A stretch of DNA of 49,409 nt from Nemertoderma westbladi (lineage: Eukaryota; Xenacoelomorpha; Nemertodermatida; Nemertodermatidae), in NCBI GenBank assembly GCA_032718475.1, contig JAUCBJ010003823.1, positions 1 through 49,409 on the forward strand, given 5' to 3'. Shown here in pieces: positions 10,601 through 21,035 of this stretch. Numbering within the stretch: position 1 is the first letter of the stretch; each line of letters opens with the position of its first letter. The position numbers and the translations under genes are program-made. Under the pieces are notes generated by a model. It was given only the letters and a program-made list of their open reading frames with translations. It was not told the DNA's origin and ran no database searches.

Positions 10601-11041
10601 ACACGGGAGTGCTGTGTTTGAGTCTTAGGATTACAGTACACTTAGGTGTTCTCGGTTTTACTGTAATCATATTGAGGACGACGGGTACCGGTTGAAAGCG
10701 TGGCAGGAGATTCGTTATGTCAGTGTGTATTTTAACCGTGTCTTTAGGTGGTGGGTTACGTGGTAACTCTTTGTAGGCATCGTTGTTACTAAGTATGTTG
10801 TTGTGAACCTGGGTTGTGTGTGTTCATCCCTGCCAGTCGAAAACAACAAGACCACTGCCGTCATTGTGCATTTTATAATTTTGCTTTTTTGACTCTTCTC
10901 TCTTTTCTCCTCTTTCTTTATTTGACTTAAGTTCTCGTGATGCGAGTCGTTCTTGCTGCGTAATGTGGTTAAACTGTTGTATGTTCCGTGGAATGTTATA
11001 GTAGAGCCCAAAATATGTTGTTGTAGGTTATCCAAGTCCAA

Positions 11042-11786
11042 CTCGGTGGATAGGGAGGCTTCCGGAAAGGTCCTAGTAACTACTGACCCATCTTTGGTGT
11101 AGTGGTTGCATTAAGTTCACATCAGTTCGATCCTCACATGGGCCACCTCATCATCCTCACATCCTCACATGGTGGCAGTTATCGTTTCAGCACGAATGTT
11201 TCTTCTGGGGAGTATAGTTCTGGGGGGGACTGCACTGGAAATAAGTCGCACAGACTTTGTGAGTAATCACTGGCCTAATGGCCACAGAAAATTTACTTTT
11301 TTTTTTACTTTTGACAATTATTATATATACCGTATCATAACCACCTGGATTACAGCCATAAGAACGATAGGCTGCCTACCCTATGGCCGGATATTTGGAT
11401 ATGATGTCGACTCCTAATTCATGTCAGATAACCACCACCTATAACCCTGCCACCTAAAACATGAGCTAACTCCCTCTTGTTCACCATTCAAAACCTTAAC
11501 AATGCCTGTATTTGGAAATTGGGACTTGAAACAGGCATTGCAAGTATCATCCAGCAGGTGGACATCCACCCATTAGAGAACAATGCAGCATCCTAGCCTG
11601 GTGTGGAATGTAAGAATCGCATAATATATTCATAGGTGACACACCTCACCACACAGGAAGACCCACTTTCTGACAGAGTTAATGCTGCAACATCGCCGGA
11701 TGACAGCATACATGTCCGTTTTACTCCCAAATGATCTACAGGCATTGGGAATTATAAAACTGAAATACATGAGATAGATAATACGT
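11042..11786. other. no gene recognised
   Basis: Includes a small CATCCTCACATGG repetition near 11130-11172. No domain was recognised in any frame. Confidence 0.4.
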
Positions 11787-12765
11787 TGCACCGCCACAAC
11801 TCCCTATGACAATCGGGAGATTATCCGCATCTGCAAGGCAAGCGTCTCAAGAAACTGATGGGCAGACCACCGTGCTTATTCGCTCCATGAGGCCACCAAA
11901 GCACAAGATTATGCACTGGCTGGTCCTCCTGGTCCGAAAGCAATGTCCTGCAAAGTGGACGCGGTTCATTTAAAGTGCCAAGCCAGGGGAGACTAATGGA
12001 TCACCTCCAATGCTGTATAGAGTCTAATTGTATTTGCCACGAGGTACACGGTGCAGCATTCTTGTGAAAGTGCCAACCACCGATTTGGTATCCTCTGCAG
12101 TTAGAGCCCAGCATGGTCTCCCATATAAGAGTACTGGTTCAACTACTCCCATAAATAATCGAACCTTGAGGTTGCGTTTTATTCTTTGAGACTTCTAAAT
12201 CTTGGACAGACTATTCAATATTGCCCATGCTTTCCCCTTATGTATCCGAAGGTCTACACATGACTTTCAGATCCATGAACCCAAGTTGCAGAAGTCATCC
12301 ACGTGCTCAAGGAAGCCATCCCCAGAGCCCTTATGATCTGACATTCATCATCATCATCATAATTGAGGGTCCTCAAGATTCACTGTCAAAATTCTAGTCT
12401 TCTTGGAGTTTACAAAGAGACCAATACGAAGAAACCTGCTCCAATAAGCAGAGGAGCCTTTGGTCTGCTAGTGATTATGAAAGTTAAGTTCATCAGCAAA
12501 GTCTAGATCAGTAAGGTACTTTGCTGGATTTCCTCTACTTCTTGTACCAGTAGGGGGTACCATCAGCCCATCTTTATTAAGATGGTCTAAGGACATGCAT
12601 GAAACATAATCAACCACAATTATAAAACAGAATGGTGCAAGTGTGACACCCTGAAGGACTCCCCTAAAAGTTCGAATGGATCTGTGTCACCGTCAACAGT
12701 AGACACAAATATCGTTGAACCATCGTATACTGATCTGATTGCTGCAATAATTTCCTCGGGTTCTG
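11787..12765 (-). mobile_element. LINE fragment (RT C-terminal part), copy C
   Basis: Matches the LINE copy at 26812-28470 in the same orientation: TTGCACCGCCACAACTCCCT, CTTATTCGCTCCATGAGGC, TTATGCACTGGCTGGTCCTC and, near the other end, CACCGTCAACAGTAGACACA followed by CATCGTATACTGATCTGATT. It is more diverged than the other copies but holds a middle segment (about 12060-12480) that copy B lacks. It is therefore useful for reconstructing the family's RT/C-terminal region. It ends about 120 bp upstream of the secreted-protein gene. Confidence 0.8.
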
Positions 12766-12886
12766 ATTTAAGATATTATAATTTTTACATTAAGTTAAAA
12801 TTATATTAATATTTAATAGACAAACAACTGGAAACTACAATATTTTGTATCACAATAACTACCAACAACAAGTTATAAAGATAGAT

Positions 12887-13408
12887 ATGATGATGTTACT
12901 CATACTCTATGTCGCTACATTTTGGATGACCAGTACGATTTGTAATGCTCAAGAAAGTGATCTAGTAACTTGTTTGGAAGGTCTTACAGAAAACATACAA
13001 TCAAATGACCCTGAATATCAGCACTTACTAGAATATAATATGAATGAGTCAACGCAAGGAATGGAACCGAAGCCCGTAGAAGGATGCGCCTTGTGCTACT
13101 CCTACTCATATACGCTGGGCGGAAATGTGGAATCTGGTCAAAAAGTCCTGTATGAATCCAACTACGTGTTGTGTGTGAAACCAGAATGGTTGGGACCGGA
13201 TGGGTGGATGCACTGTAAAGGTGATACAATGAAGTATGGCGAGCAATGCTTCAGCGATTCCACAGATGCGGTAGCTCAAGGCATAAAGAAGGGTGTTCAA
13301 GTATTGAAAGGAATACTGAACAAAAACCAAAGTGAAATGTGCAACATGGAATGTTGCCATGGTCCTTGCAACAATAATGGTCCGGCGTCTTCTGGTCTAC
13401 TAGTTTAG
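12887..13408 (+). CDS. secreted cysteine-rich protein, possibly Ly6/uPAR-like
   Basis: I start at the ATG at 12887; the open frame extends 14 codons further up but without an ATG. The 173-residue product begins with a signal peptide (MMMLLILYVATFWMTSTICNA) likely cleaved after CNA. The mature part has ten cysteines, including CALC (C-x2-C), HC..QCFSD, and a terminal MCNMECCHGPCNNN. The C-x2-C start, 'QCF' mid-motif and 'CC-x3-CN' finish resemble the LU (three-finger) domain of Ly6/uPAR proteins, where ten cysteines and a terminal CCxxxxCN are typical. The usual 'GC' cysteine after the CF block is missing and one extra cysteine lies before the domain, so the fit is imperfect. There is no clear GPI-anchor hydrophobic tail, which suggests secretion. 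N-glycosylation sequons are present (NES, NQS). It is a single exon here; an ATTAAA about 200 bp downstream could serve as poly(A) signal. Ligand and role are unknown. Confidence 0.7.
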   Translation: MMMLLILYVATFWMTSTICNAQESDLVTCLEGLTENIQSNDPEYQHLLEYNMNESTQGMEPKPVEGCALCYSYSYTLGGNVESGQKVLYESNYVLCVKPEWLGPDGWMHCKGDTMKYGEQCFSDSTDAVAQGIKKGVQVLKGILNKNQSEMCNMECCHGPCNNNGPASSGLLV

Positions 13409-13937
13409 TGAAAGCATGAACTTCAGGTGATTACTCAAGCCATGCGATTCGCCTGAAATGGAACTGGTAGTAGATAGTAGAGACAATATATTTATCTCTC
13501 GGGTGAACTGAAATTCTAGACTGGTTATTAGTCAAACTACATAAGGGGAATATCAAATTATTGAATGGTATATATTTTTCCTGTTTTATTTTTATAAACT
13601 ATATTAATGGAAATTAAATTATTGTGTGGAATTGCCGGGTATTTAGATACCGGTTTCTTTATTAGTTCCTGTGGGTCATTTGTTTCCGAAGAATTTAGTT
13701 TCCGCAGGTCTTTAACCCTATTAAACCCGGGGGGGGGGGGGGGGGGGGGTCAATATGACCAATGGCTTGTTTGTTATAACTCTGAAACAAACGTACTTGG
13801 GAATCTGAAATTTGTTGTCGTCCTAATAGTGAAAACGGTTTTCAAAAATATTGGGCAATTTTCGAGTTATAGCACAATTTTTAACCAACTTTTGGCACTT
13901 TTTTTTGAGACTGGTTAATCTAGACCGCGGGTGGGTC
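13409..13937. other. 3' flank of the secreted-protein gene; G21 tract
   Basis: Holds the probable 3' UTR and then G21 at 13729-13749 followed by TCAATATGACC. The open frame at 13607-13918 simply reads across the G run and is not supported as a gene. Confidence 0.5.
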
Positions 13938-14140
13938 TGTGTTAATATTGATATATACTGATATAATGTCTGACTAACAGACCGCCAATAACAAACCAGA
14001 GTATCGGTAAGCTCATAAGTACATTACAGTACAACCGGTAATATAAAGTAAGCCTAGAGAGACCATGTACAAAGAGACAAGAGTAAGGGGGGTAGGAACC
14101 ACCTAACGGTCAAACCCTATATATAAATGTATATGACACA
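13938..14140 (-). mobile_element. candidate 3' LTR of the Ty3/gypsy element
   Basis: On the minus strand, just beyond the polyprotein stop, a purine run GGAAGGGGGTA (14151-14141) looks like a polypurine tract. It is followed by TGTGTCATATAC, as expected for an LTR start, and TATATATA. A possible end is TTAACACA at 13938, giving an LTR of about 200 bp. No matching copy was found upstream of 17545, so the boundary rests on the polypurine tract and TG...CA only. Confidence 0.35.
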
Positions 14141-14510
14141 TACCCCCTTCCACGCGGTGGCGCTGTGTGGGGCAAATGTTTGGAAGTTTTTCAAACGAAT
14201 TGTTATTTATTGTTTGTTAGAATATTCGTAATTAGAATATCTCAACGGTGGTTGAACTACCCTCCCAGACCTCGTTGTTTGAATTCCTGTGGGGGGTGGG
14301 GTTGCAGTATCTGGGGGTGGTTTGGTAACAACCTCAGCCCACGTTGGTGGTGGTGTGAGGGGTGGGGGTGATGTGAGGGGGAGTGGGTTGGTTGGTTGGG
14401 TCATGCTGGAGAGGTTTGGATGGGGTTGGATTTGGCAGCACACATCCTGAGGTGAAGTGGCGCTGCCATAGTAGTACATGATTTCGACGAAGTACACGGC
14501 CACTGGTCTG

Positions 14511-15244
14511 TCACATTGACTGAAGGCTGTGTGTTCGGTCATGGGTGGTCGTTGAAGTGGCGTCCAATTCGGTGAAGGTTTTCTGCCATTTTGCATCGAA
14601 CGCGCTATAGTGGACCGGTAGGGCCTCCCGGATGTTACGGCCATATAGGAGTTCTGCTGGGGAGCGCCCACCGTAACTGTGAGTATTGCGAAATGCTAGG
14701 ATGCCCTTCGCGATGTTGTTGGCAGCGTGGTGCGTCCCCCGGTCCAATTTCTTTAACGCCTTCACAGCGGCTTCGGCGCGGCCGTTTGTGCGAGGCAGTG
14801 TGTGGAGGGTTCGAGGTGGACGCCCCAGTCGCACAGGAATGCCCAGACTGCGTCCGAAAAGAGTTGCGTTCCATTGTCTGGATGGATAACAGTTGGGACG
14901 GCTATGGCCAAGAACAGGTGGCGGAGGCAGTTTATAATGATGGCTGATGCGGAGTTCAGGCTGAGTTTGTAGAAGGTAGGCCATCCAGTGAACTCATTCG
15001 TTGCCACAAGGTATTTGGTGCCATCCTGGCTGAATATATCAGTGTGCACCCGTTGAAAGGGGCGGGTGGCGTCTGGGTTCCTCTGGAGTGGTTCGGGTGG
15101 GTGTGACGGGAGGGCTGCCTGGCAGGGCTGGCAGCGCTCCACCGTATGCTTGAAGTCGTTGGCGGAGGTTGGCCACCAGACGGAACGACGCGCCCTCTCC
15201 TGGGTTTTGGTGAGGCCCTGGTGGGCGGCGTGTAGTTGTCGCAA
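14511..15244 (-). pseudogene. gypsy integrase, frameshifted in the catalytic core
   Basis: An H-x3-H...C-x2-C zinc-binding segment (LHAAHQGL ... ERCQPCQ) is followed by the core with VHTDIFSQDG (first Asp) and IHPDNGTQLFSD (second Asp) in the frame ending at 14762. The third acidic residue lies in NGRAEAAVKALKK, which is only in a different frame (14511-14984). A frameshift therefore falls between the second Asp and the Glu of the DD-E triad. The core continues with AFRNTHSYGGRSPAELLYGR, the usual '..TP.ELL.GR' block. Confidence 0.85.
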
Positions 15245-15422
15245 TGTTTCTGGGCAGAGTTCTACAGGAATGTAGAGCTAGGGTCCCCATAGGATGACGT
15301 CATCGTGTACCATCAGTTCCATCCGGTGTTGGAAGTACGGGTGCACCTGCTCTTCAGTAATGTTGTGCTTAGAAGTTGGCCAGCCGTCGTCCTGCCACCC
15401 GGATTTGGTCGAGCCGGGCATC

Positions 15423-16049
15423 TCACGATTCCACCAATGGGGTGGCGGTAGTTGCCGCAATGGCGGCGGGAACAATGAGTTCTTTGTTGGCGTCATCCTC
15501 CAGTGTGAGAAGGATATCGTCGGCGGTTGGAGCGTTGCGTGGGGCACGTGAGAAGTCGTCGGCTGTCACGTGTTTGCTGCCGAATTGGTGTCGTGCAGTA
15601 AAGTTAAAGCGTGACAGCAGCATTTTCAATTTCAACAGCCGGTGGTTGGTGACCTGGTCCATCCGGCGGTCGTTCAAGATCGGTATGAGCGGGCTGCTAT
15701 CGGTGACGAGCACGAAGTGCCATAGTCCATCGAGGAAATAGCGGCACTTATGCGCCGCCCATGCACCACCAAGGGCCTCGAGTTCCGCCATCCCCGACCA
15801 GTTGGCCTCATGTTTGGCCAGGGTACGTTCAGATTCGAGTTTAAACAGCGGAGCGGTTCGATGAGCCGCGTTATCTCCGCAGTTGAGTTCCCGAGTTGTT
15901 GGGCGAGCCCGAGGAATGAGCGGATTTGCCGGCGGTTTGTGTGTATGCGGAAGTCCGATCCGATAGGGCCGGGTCGATCCGATAGAGGCCATGTGAGACC
16001 AAATAGCCTCCAAACGGACCTCGGCCTGGCAGAATTGCACCTTGGTCAT
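15423..16049 (-). pseudogene. gypsy RNase H region
   Basis: One long frame includes ELEALGGAWAAHKCRYFLDG, VLVTDSSPLIPIL, RLLKLKMLLSRFNF and RHQFGSKHVTADDFSRAP. These correspond to the E.LA..WA...CR.YL.G, TD...L and H.PG..N..AD.LSR blocks of gypsy RNase H (with HQFG for HxPG). The downstream connection to the integrase is disrupted between 15423 and 15244. Confidence 0.8.
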
Positions 16050-16129
16050 ATAGTTGGAGATGGCTGCGGCATCACAGGCTGCGAGGCGATGGCCTCTGGG
16101 TGCTCATCTGCTGTGTCGGTGTAGATGAG

Positions 16130-16670
16130 GATGTCTTCGACAATACTCCCGGTGTTGGGAATTCCGCGGAGGGCTTTGTCCATCCGGGCATTGTCACAAG
16201 AACCACAAGAAACACATCAGAACTGCTGTGCCACCCCATTGGGATACAGCAGTAGCGGAACTATCCTCATGGAGTGACGAATGTTGTGAGGCGGCGGCTG
16301 GCAGGGGACAGTCCGACCTGATGGAAGCCCTTCAGACCGTCGAGAACAGTGAAGAACCGTGCGGAGGTTGGAATCCGGGAGACCACCTGGAAGGGCGCGG
16401 GGGAGTAGTAGGTGGGAAGTACAGTCGCCTTGTTGAGTTCGCGTAGGTCAACTGTAATCCGCACCTTGATGGGGTCTTTCTTCCTAGTCACTACCATCGG
16501 ACTGAGCCACTCGCCGGGGTTCTGTTAGTCACCGGTGGGCTCGAGGGTGCCCATGGCGACCTGGTCGTCAAGCTCATGGTTGAAAGAATCCTCGAGGTTA
16601 ATGGGAATGGCCCGATTGGCGTACGAGTTTATAGGGTGGGCATCCGGGTGGAGTTCAATTGTAATGTTCC
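16130..16670 (-). pseudogene. gypsy reverse transcriptase
   Basis: The lead-in LHPDAHPINSYANRAIPINL and ELDDQVAMGTLEPTGD is followed after a stop by SPMVVTRKKDPIKVRITVDL, RELNKAT, FFTVLDGLKGFHQVGLSP and RRLTTFVTP. These are the usual gypsy RT blocks, with the first catalytic Asp in 'VLDGLKG'. Beyond a further break, MDKALRGIPN and IVEDILIYTD occupy the '(Y/V)xDD' position, with the first Asp replaced by Glu. Stops and frame changes occur near 16525, 16267 and 16080. Confidence 0.8.
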
Positions 16671-17092
16671 CTCCCGCAATAATGTGGCACTTCCCCGAGA
16701 GTGGTTGGGGAAAGCGCTGTTGGTGGGTCCCCCAAGCTGCAGACCTGGCAGCTGCATCATTGGAAGGTGGCACGGTGGCAGGCGGATGGGTGGGCGTTAT
16801 TTCCATCGTTTTCGTGGGAGCCTCCAACTGAGACACAGTTGTCTGGTAGGACCGTGGGGTAGCGCTGGGTGGAGGAGGGGGGCCCTTGAAGTAGTGGCCC
16901 CCACGAAGGACTGGACTCTGCATGATGCCCAGAAGGATGCAGGCCTTCCATGAGAACAGCCGCTGTTGGAGTCCCTCGATAACCCATATGTCCGTTGTGC
17001 AGGCTGTGTGGAGGGCATGGCACTGTAGGGTTATCCCAAAGATACCCTTACAAGTCCAACCCGAGCGGCATCTGTTAGCGAGGCGTGGCGCC

Positions 17093-17467
17093 TCAGGGGT
17101 GGAGTCGAAGTGCGCAGGTTGTGACCGTCCCGCCAAAGGAGAGGAATATAGCGAACGGGAGCGCTGTGATATTCACCCCGGTGCTGGGAAGAAAGCGGAC
17201 CTCGGATATTCCAAAGGCTGGGTCCTTGGTCATCTGGAACCCGATGGTGGTGGTTTCGAGGGGCTCCAGTGACTCGATTGCCGAGACCCGCTGGGCATCC
17301 TCCAGTTCGTCTCTGACCAGGACGGACCAAACCGCAGCGTTGGTAGCAGCGGTGTATGTATCGGTGTCGTCGGAGCCAGAGGTAGCATGGGCTTGTGGCC
17401 GGGGTCCTCTTGGTTTATTAGGACACATATGGTCGTAATGCCCGGTTCTATAGAGACAGAGAAACAC
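17093..17467 (-). pseudogene. gypsy Gag end (zinc knuckle) and protease
   Basis: The frame starts with CLYRTGHYDHMCPNK, a zinc knuckle in which the second cysteine is lost. It continues to FLPSTGVNITALP, the position of the aspartic protease 'D-T/S-G-A' active site. There the catalytic Asp reads Ser. The frame breaks soon after (17093), and the protease end (ILLGI, like 'ILG' of retropepsins) appears in the overlapping frame 16525-17136. Confidence 0.7.
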
Positions 17468-17544
17468 AGATTGTGTGTTGGTGGTGGTTGTGTGTGACTG
17501 ACTGGACAGTGCACAGCATTGTTTGTTGTTTTTCCAAACATCAA

Positions 17545-20420
17545 TAATTATTTCTAAGTAATTTACTGTAAGAGAAGTATCGCCTTTAACGCATGTGATT
17601 AAAAGTAAAGTTAAGTTTTATTAGGAAGCATCCACCAAGAATTAACGCTACACTGACATATTTCCAGTTCGGTCCCCCTGGAATTAGGCCATACGGAATA
17701 GTAACAGCTAGGAAAAACTAGGCGGAAAATATCACCAAGAGAGGGATATCAAACGTGTTGCAAAGGAGGACAATATCGCATTATTTACCAAACTGGTCAC
17801 ACTCAGAAAAAATCTATCTTGGGAAAACTGGATGCAAATCCAAAATTTGTTTTTATAGAGTTTAGGAAAAAGTAACGTAGGTTTGGTTTTTAAAGAATTT
17901 GGGTTTTGCGATAAGGAAGTTTGGTTTAAGAATTACAAAAACATATATTTAAAATTGGAACTAATAAATATTAATTGCAGCAATATTCCCAATAATATTC
18001 CCTCTGTTAAGTATGGCTTTTGCTAGTCCTAATATAAATTACAGGTTGTTTGTTACCTAATATATTATACTAAACATAAACTTTCTATAGTCTTATTCTC
18101 TTTCATCAATATAGTCGTCATCAATATTATTGATAACTTGACTGTTGTTTGGTATCTTGGAATAATGAATTTGGAACTTAGGTGTAGCATAATCCATAAT
18201 CATATTTTAGCTCGGTGATATGCTTCATTCGCGCAAAAAATGATTAACCGACCAGACCTCAGACCGCGAGTTTTGGAGGGGAATGTTTAAACTTTGTCGC
18301 AATAATTATCGCGGAATGACATTTTTCATTTTTCAAATTACTACTCCTCCGCCATTTCGCAACCAATGTTCTTTATTTTGGCTCATTCGAAAGGGTTTCT
18401 GCAGTTATTTAAACGTTATAGGCTGGAATATTTATATTTAAGTGTTAATTTCTACGAATACTACAATAAGAAGAATTAACAATTTCAGTTTTCACCAATT
18501 ATTTCAGCTATCAAGAGTAATTGCTAACCGTATTGTTAACATCATCAATGTTATCCAGAGAATCTGTATCATTATAACTTATTTTATTCGCAGACATAAT
18601 ATGTATCATCCCACGTATTTCTCCATAGCCTGTAATATAACGAAACCTGCGAAAACCAACATAATTTTGTATTAATTAATGGATTTGTTTGTTTTGCAAA
18701 TTATATTTATAAATTAATATAATTTTGAATTGTTAAATATTCCAAAATTTTCTTAGGTACTTCCGACAGAGCGAACCTAAAACTGAAACCCAGAGATCAT
18801 CAGAGTCACAACTCCTTACATACAGCCCCATAAAAAAAGTGGCACCATTTCAAGTGGCACAACTTTGTTAGATTGACTATTAGGTAATAGACACCCCATG
18901 TGATGGTGATCCACTACTATACTCGGGTATACTCTATACTATACTAGGCTTTATACTTAGGCGGAAAAGTTCCACATTCTTCCTGAAGAACAATATGGGT
19001 ATCAAAAGATAAGGGCAACCACATCGGCAGTTACAAAACTCTTTAGTTGGATAACTGCAACCATACATTGTTGCGGCAGTCGCACATATTGGGTCCTAGT
19101 TGACCTGAATATGACTAAGGCATTTATAACATGACTTACATTAAATAAGTTTTTCCGATTAGATTCTTCCATGTATTTTTTATGTATAATCCGACCATGG
19201 GAGTATTGCATCTTTCTTCTGGAGGTAGGCGATAACCAGTTGCAACTATAACGACGGCAAGATAAATTATAACGTATTGTACAAGATAACGACTCATACC
19301 ATGGCTGTTTTCAAAATCTAAATTTGTTAATTTTCGTTATCTTCGCATAATATTCATTTCTTTGACTTTATTATACGTGAAATTTGTTATTCTATATTTT
19401 GATATTATATTTGTATGTTTGTTAACGAAACTGTAGGTCTTGTGTAAAAAATTATGTTTGATTGGTGACATTTCAGATAGCCTACCGCGTTGAGTACCAA
19501 ATTACTATATAATACTAAATCCTACATTGTCTTTAAAAAAGCTTACTGCAATGCGTTGCAAATTATGGTATAAGGAGAACAACTGATTTCTATCTCTAAT
19601 TAATTTACTTTCATTATGTATCATGTGATGTGATGGGATTCGACCCTGTCCGTCCATAATATAGGATAATTTATGCTCGGCTGAAATATAAATCCATAAT
19701 TACTTATTCCAAGTGAATAAAGTATAGTTTTTATACTTTTCAGTAAATAGCTTATCTTCATTGGAAAACAGGCTAATTCCTTTATATGACCCATACAGTC
19801 CTCATTTCTTGTTTTATGAAGAAATAAAATTGGTAAGAAAAAATTTAATTTTTAAAAATGGCCAACATGTAAATTGCTATGATGAAGCGCAAGTGGGGTG
19901 ACTATGAAAAATCACTGGCTCCAAGAAAAATTCGTAATATTAAGGGTCCCATAATTACCTTGGCAACAGGAGGTTATTTGCAAAACATCATTTACAAGAC
20001 TCCTACAGAATTGTAACCCTTACCTACTTTAACTTAATCGCCATCAGAGAATCGATTGTGGTAATTTTCAAAACCCGGTTGCCAAAGGAACTACTCGAAT
20101 ACTTCATAAAACGTAATTTTACGGTAAATATCAAGGTTTTTTTAAACAGTTGTCTAATACGTGTACCCCATCCGCCAAAATCATGAAACATTCTAAATAT
20201 ATTGTGCTTGTCGCACACTTCATTTCTGGCAATCGCTGACCATTGAAAGGAATCGCCAGCATCCCTGTAACTATGGAAACAAGCAAATAATGACCCTCTG
20301 AAATGTTTCTTGAAGTGAAATTCAGTTACCATGAAGGTAAAATAAAATCCATTTAAGGTCAACTACCTTAAACATTGTTAAGTTCAAACAATGAAGTCCC
20401 GACCAAGTAGGTCTACCTCT
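17545..20420. other. AT-rich intergenic stretch, no gene recognised
   Basis: Nothing convincing in six frames. At about 17592-17685 there is a diverged match to the end of the 1.12-kb repeat (see 29562-30685), finishing in TTTCCAGTTCGGTCCCCCTGGAA, where TTCCAG and CTGGAA can pair. The rest is low-complexity AT-rich DNA. Confidence 0.4.
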
Positions 20421-20434
20421 GTTGCCATGGCAAC
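20421..20434. promoter_or_regulatory. perfect RFX-type X-box palindrome
   Basis: GTTGCCATGGCAAC is a perfect 14-bp palindrome identical in form to optimal RFX-factor binding sites (GTTRCCATGGYAAC). The following GAAAACA resembles what follows the palindromes in the Helitron-like cores further right (CGCTGAAAACAG). It could therefore be an isolated remnant of that repeat or a real site for the promoter-like sequence on the minus strand at 20600-20680. Binding is inferred only. Confidence 0.45.
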
Positions 20435-20599
20435 TGAAAACAAGTGGTAATCTGCGGAAAATCTCGAATATTAGTACTTATATTGTACAAACTCCAACTG
20501 CGTCTATAGTATATACTATAACACTTATATAGGTATATATATATACTTATAGGGAATACCGGCAAAGAGATGATGCAACAGGGCCAGCTGGGCTGTGCA

Positions 20600-20681
20600 T
20601 TTATAAACTACCTCATTGGACCGAGGCTTTAACAAAGGGCCTAAAGGAGGCAAAAACAGGGCGTGGTTATCTGACCAATGG
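20600..20681 (-). promoter_or_regulatory. promoter-like cluster (TATA, CCAAT, GC box)
   Basis: On the minus strand, in order, are CCATTGGTC (20681-20673), CCACGCCC (20666-20659), CCAAT (20619-20615) and TTTATAAA (20607-20600). The arrangement resembles a compact Pol II promoter directed towards lower coordinates, but the CCAAT-TATA spacing is unusually short and no coding frame follows. Confidence 0.25.
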
Positions 20682-20865
20682 CAGGCCAGCACATGTCGAT
20701 TTGGAATGTATCGGTTGGAGACCAAACGTGTTAGCTCATAGGCAATAAATTTCGCCATTTACATATATTAAACCTATTTGTACCACGCTATAAAATCTTG
20801 TACAAACACCACCGGGGAGGGGGGGTCATATCCCCCCTATGATAAACGTTGTTGGTATATAAACT

Positions 20866-21014
20866 TGTGACGGGATCCACTGGAGTTGGCAGTAATGAAT
20901 CCCGACCGGTGTGTGAGTTATATATATAATCTATATATATAATCCAACTATAATCGGTAAAAATACCACTAATCCCATTTTCGGTGGGTAGTGCAGGGAA
21001 TTGAATCCGCTAAC
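20866..21014 (-). repeat. inverted, internally deleted copy of the 24.3-24.9 kb retroelement sequence
   Basis: 20866-20923 is the near-exact reverse complement of 24821-24878 (GTGACGGGATCCACTGGAGT and onwards). 20944-21014 is the reverse complement of about 24297-24368 (CCACTAATCCCATTTTCGGT and onwards). The 450 bp between those two source segments is absent here and replaced by a short TA-rich linker. It runs directly into a C18 tract. Confidence 0.8.
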
Positions 21015-21017
21015 ACT

Positions 21018-21035
21018 CCCCCCCCCCCCCCCCCC
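21018..21035. repeat. 18-nt poly-C tract
   Basis: A C homopolymer at the edge of the inverted retroelement fragment. Confidence 0.9.

Larger units (their letters stand above)
9320..11000 (-). mobile_element. decayed Penelope-like element (reverse transcriptase plus GIY-YIG nuclease)
   Basis: Read on the minus strand from about 10990 downwards. First comes a segment like the Penelope N-terminal block (GSGLVVFDWQG, then an in-frame stop, then NNILSNNDAYKELP). Next is a palm-proximal stretch near 10590-10450 (WLVAQILKQPTSFIPDQLKN). After one TAA stop comes IFSTDIQSMYTNIPIEDGIE at about 10430-10380, which matches the S[ML]YTNIP motif A region typical of Penelope-like reverse transcriptases. At 9578-9320 a frame different from the neighbouring long one encodes a GIY-YIG endonuclease-like domain. 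Several stops and frameshifts make it non-functional. Family knowledge: Penelope-like elements carry a telomerase-related RT and a GIY-YIG nuclease. Confidence 0.75.
14207..17544 (-). mobile_element. Ty3/gypsy-type LTR retrotransposon, 5'-truncated and inactive
   Basis: On the minus strand the order is CCHC-like knuckle, protease, reverse transcriptase, RNase H, integrase and a Pro-rich tail ending in TRSGRVVQPPLRY. This is the gypsy pol order. The stretch is clearly more GC-rich than its surroundings. Gag upstream of the knuckle and the 5' LTR are missing. Frameshifts separate the domains, and several catalytic residues are changed, so it is dead. Confidence 0.9.

Noticed and set aside
13607-13918. 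103-codon plus-strand gene
   Set aside because: The frame runs straight across a G21 homopolymer (poly-Gly) and has no other coding signal.
14591-16953. Plus-strand open frames of 60-125 codons
   Set aside because: They are shadows opposite the GC-rich gypsy pol domains, which are clearly on the minus strand.
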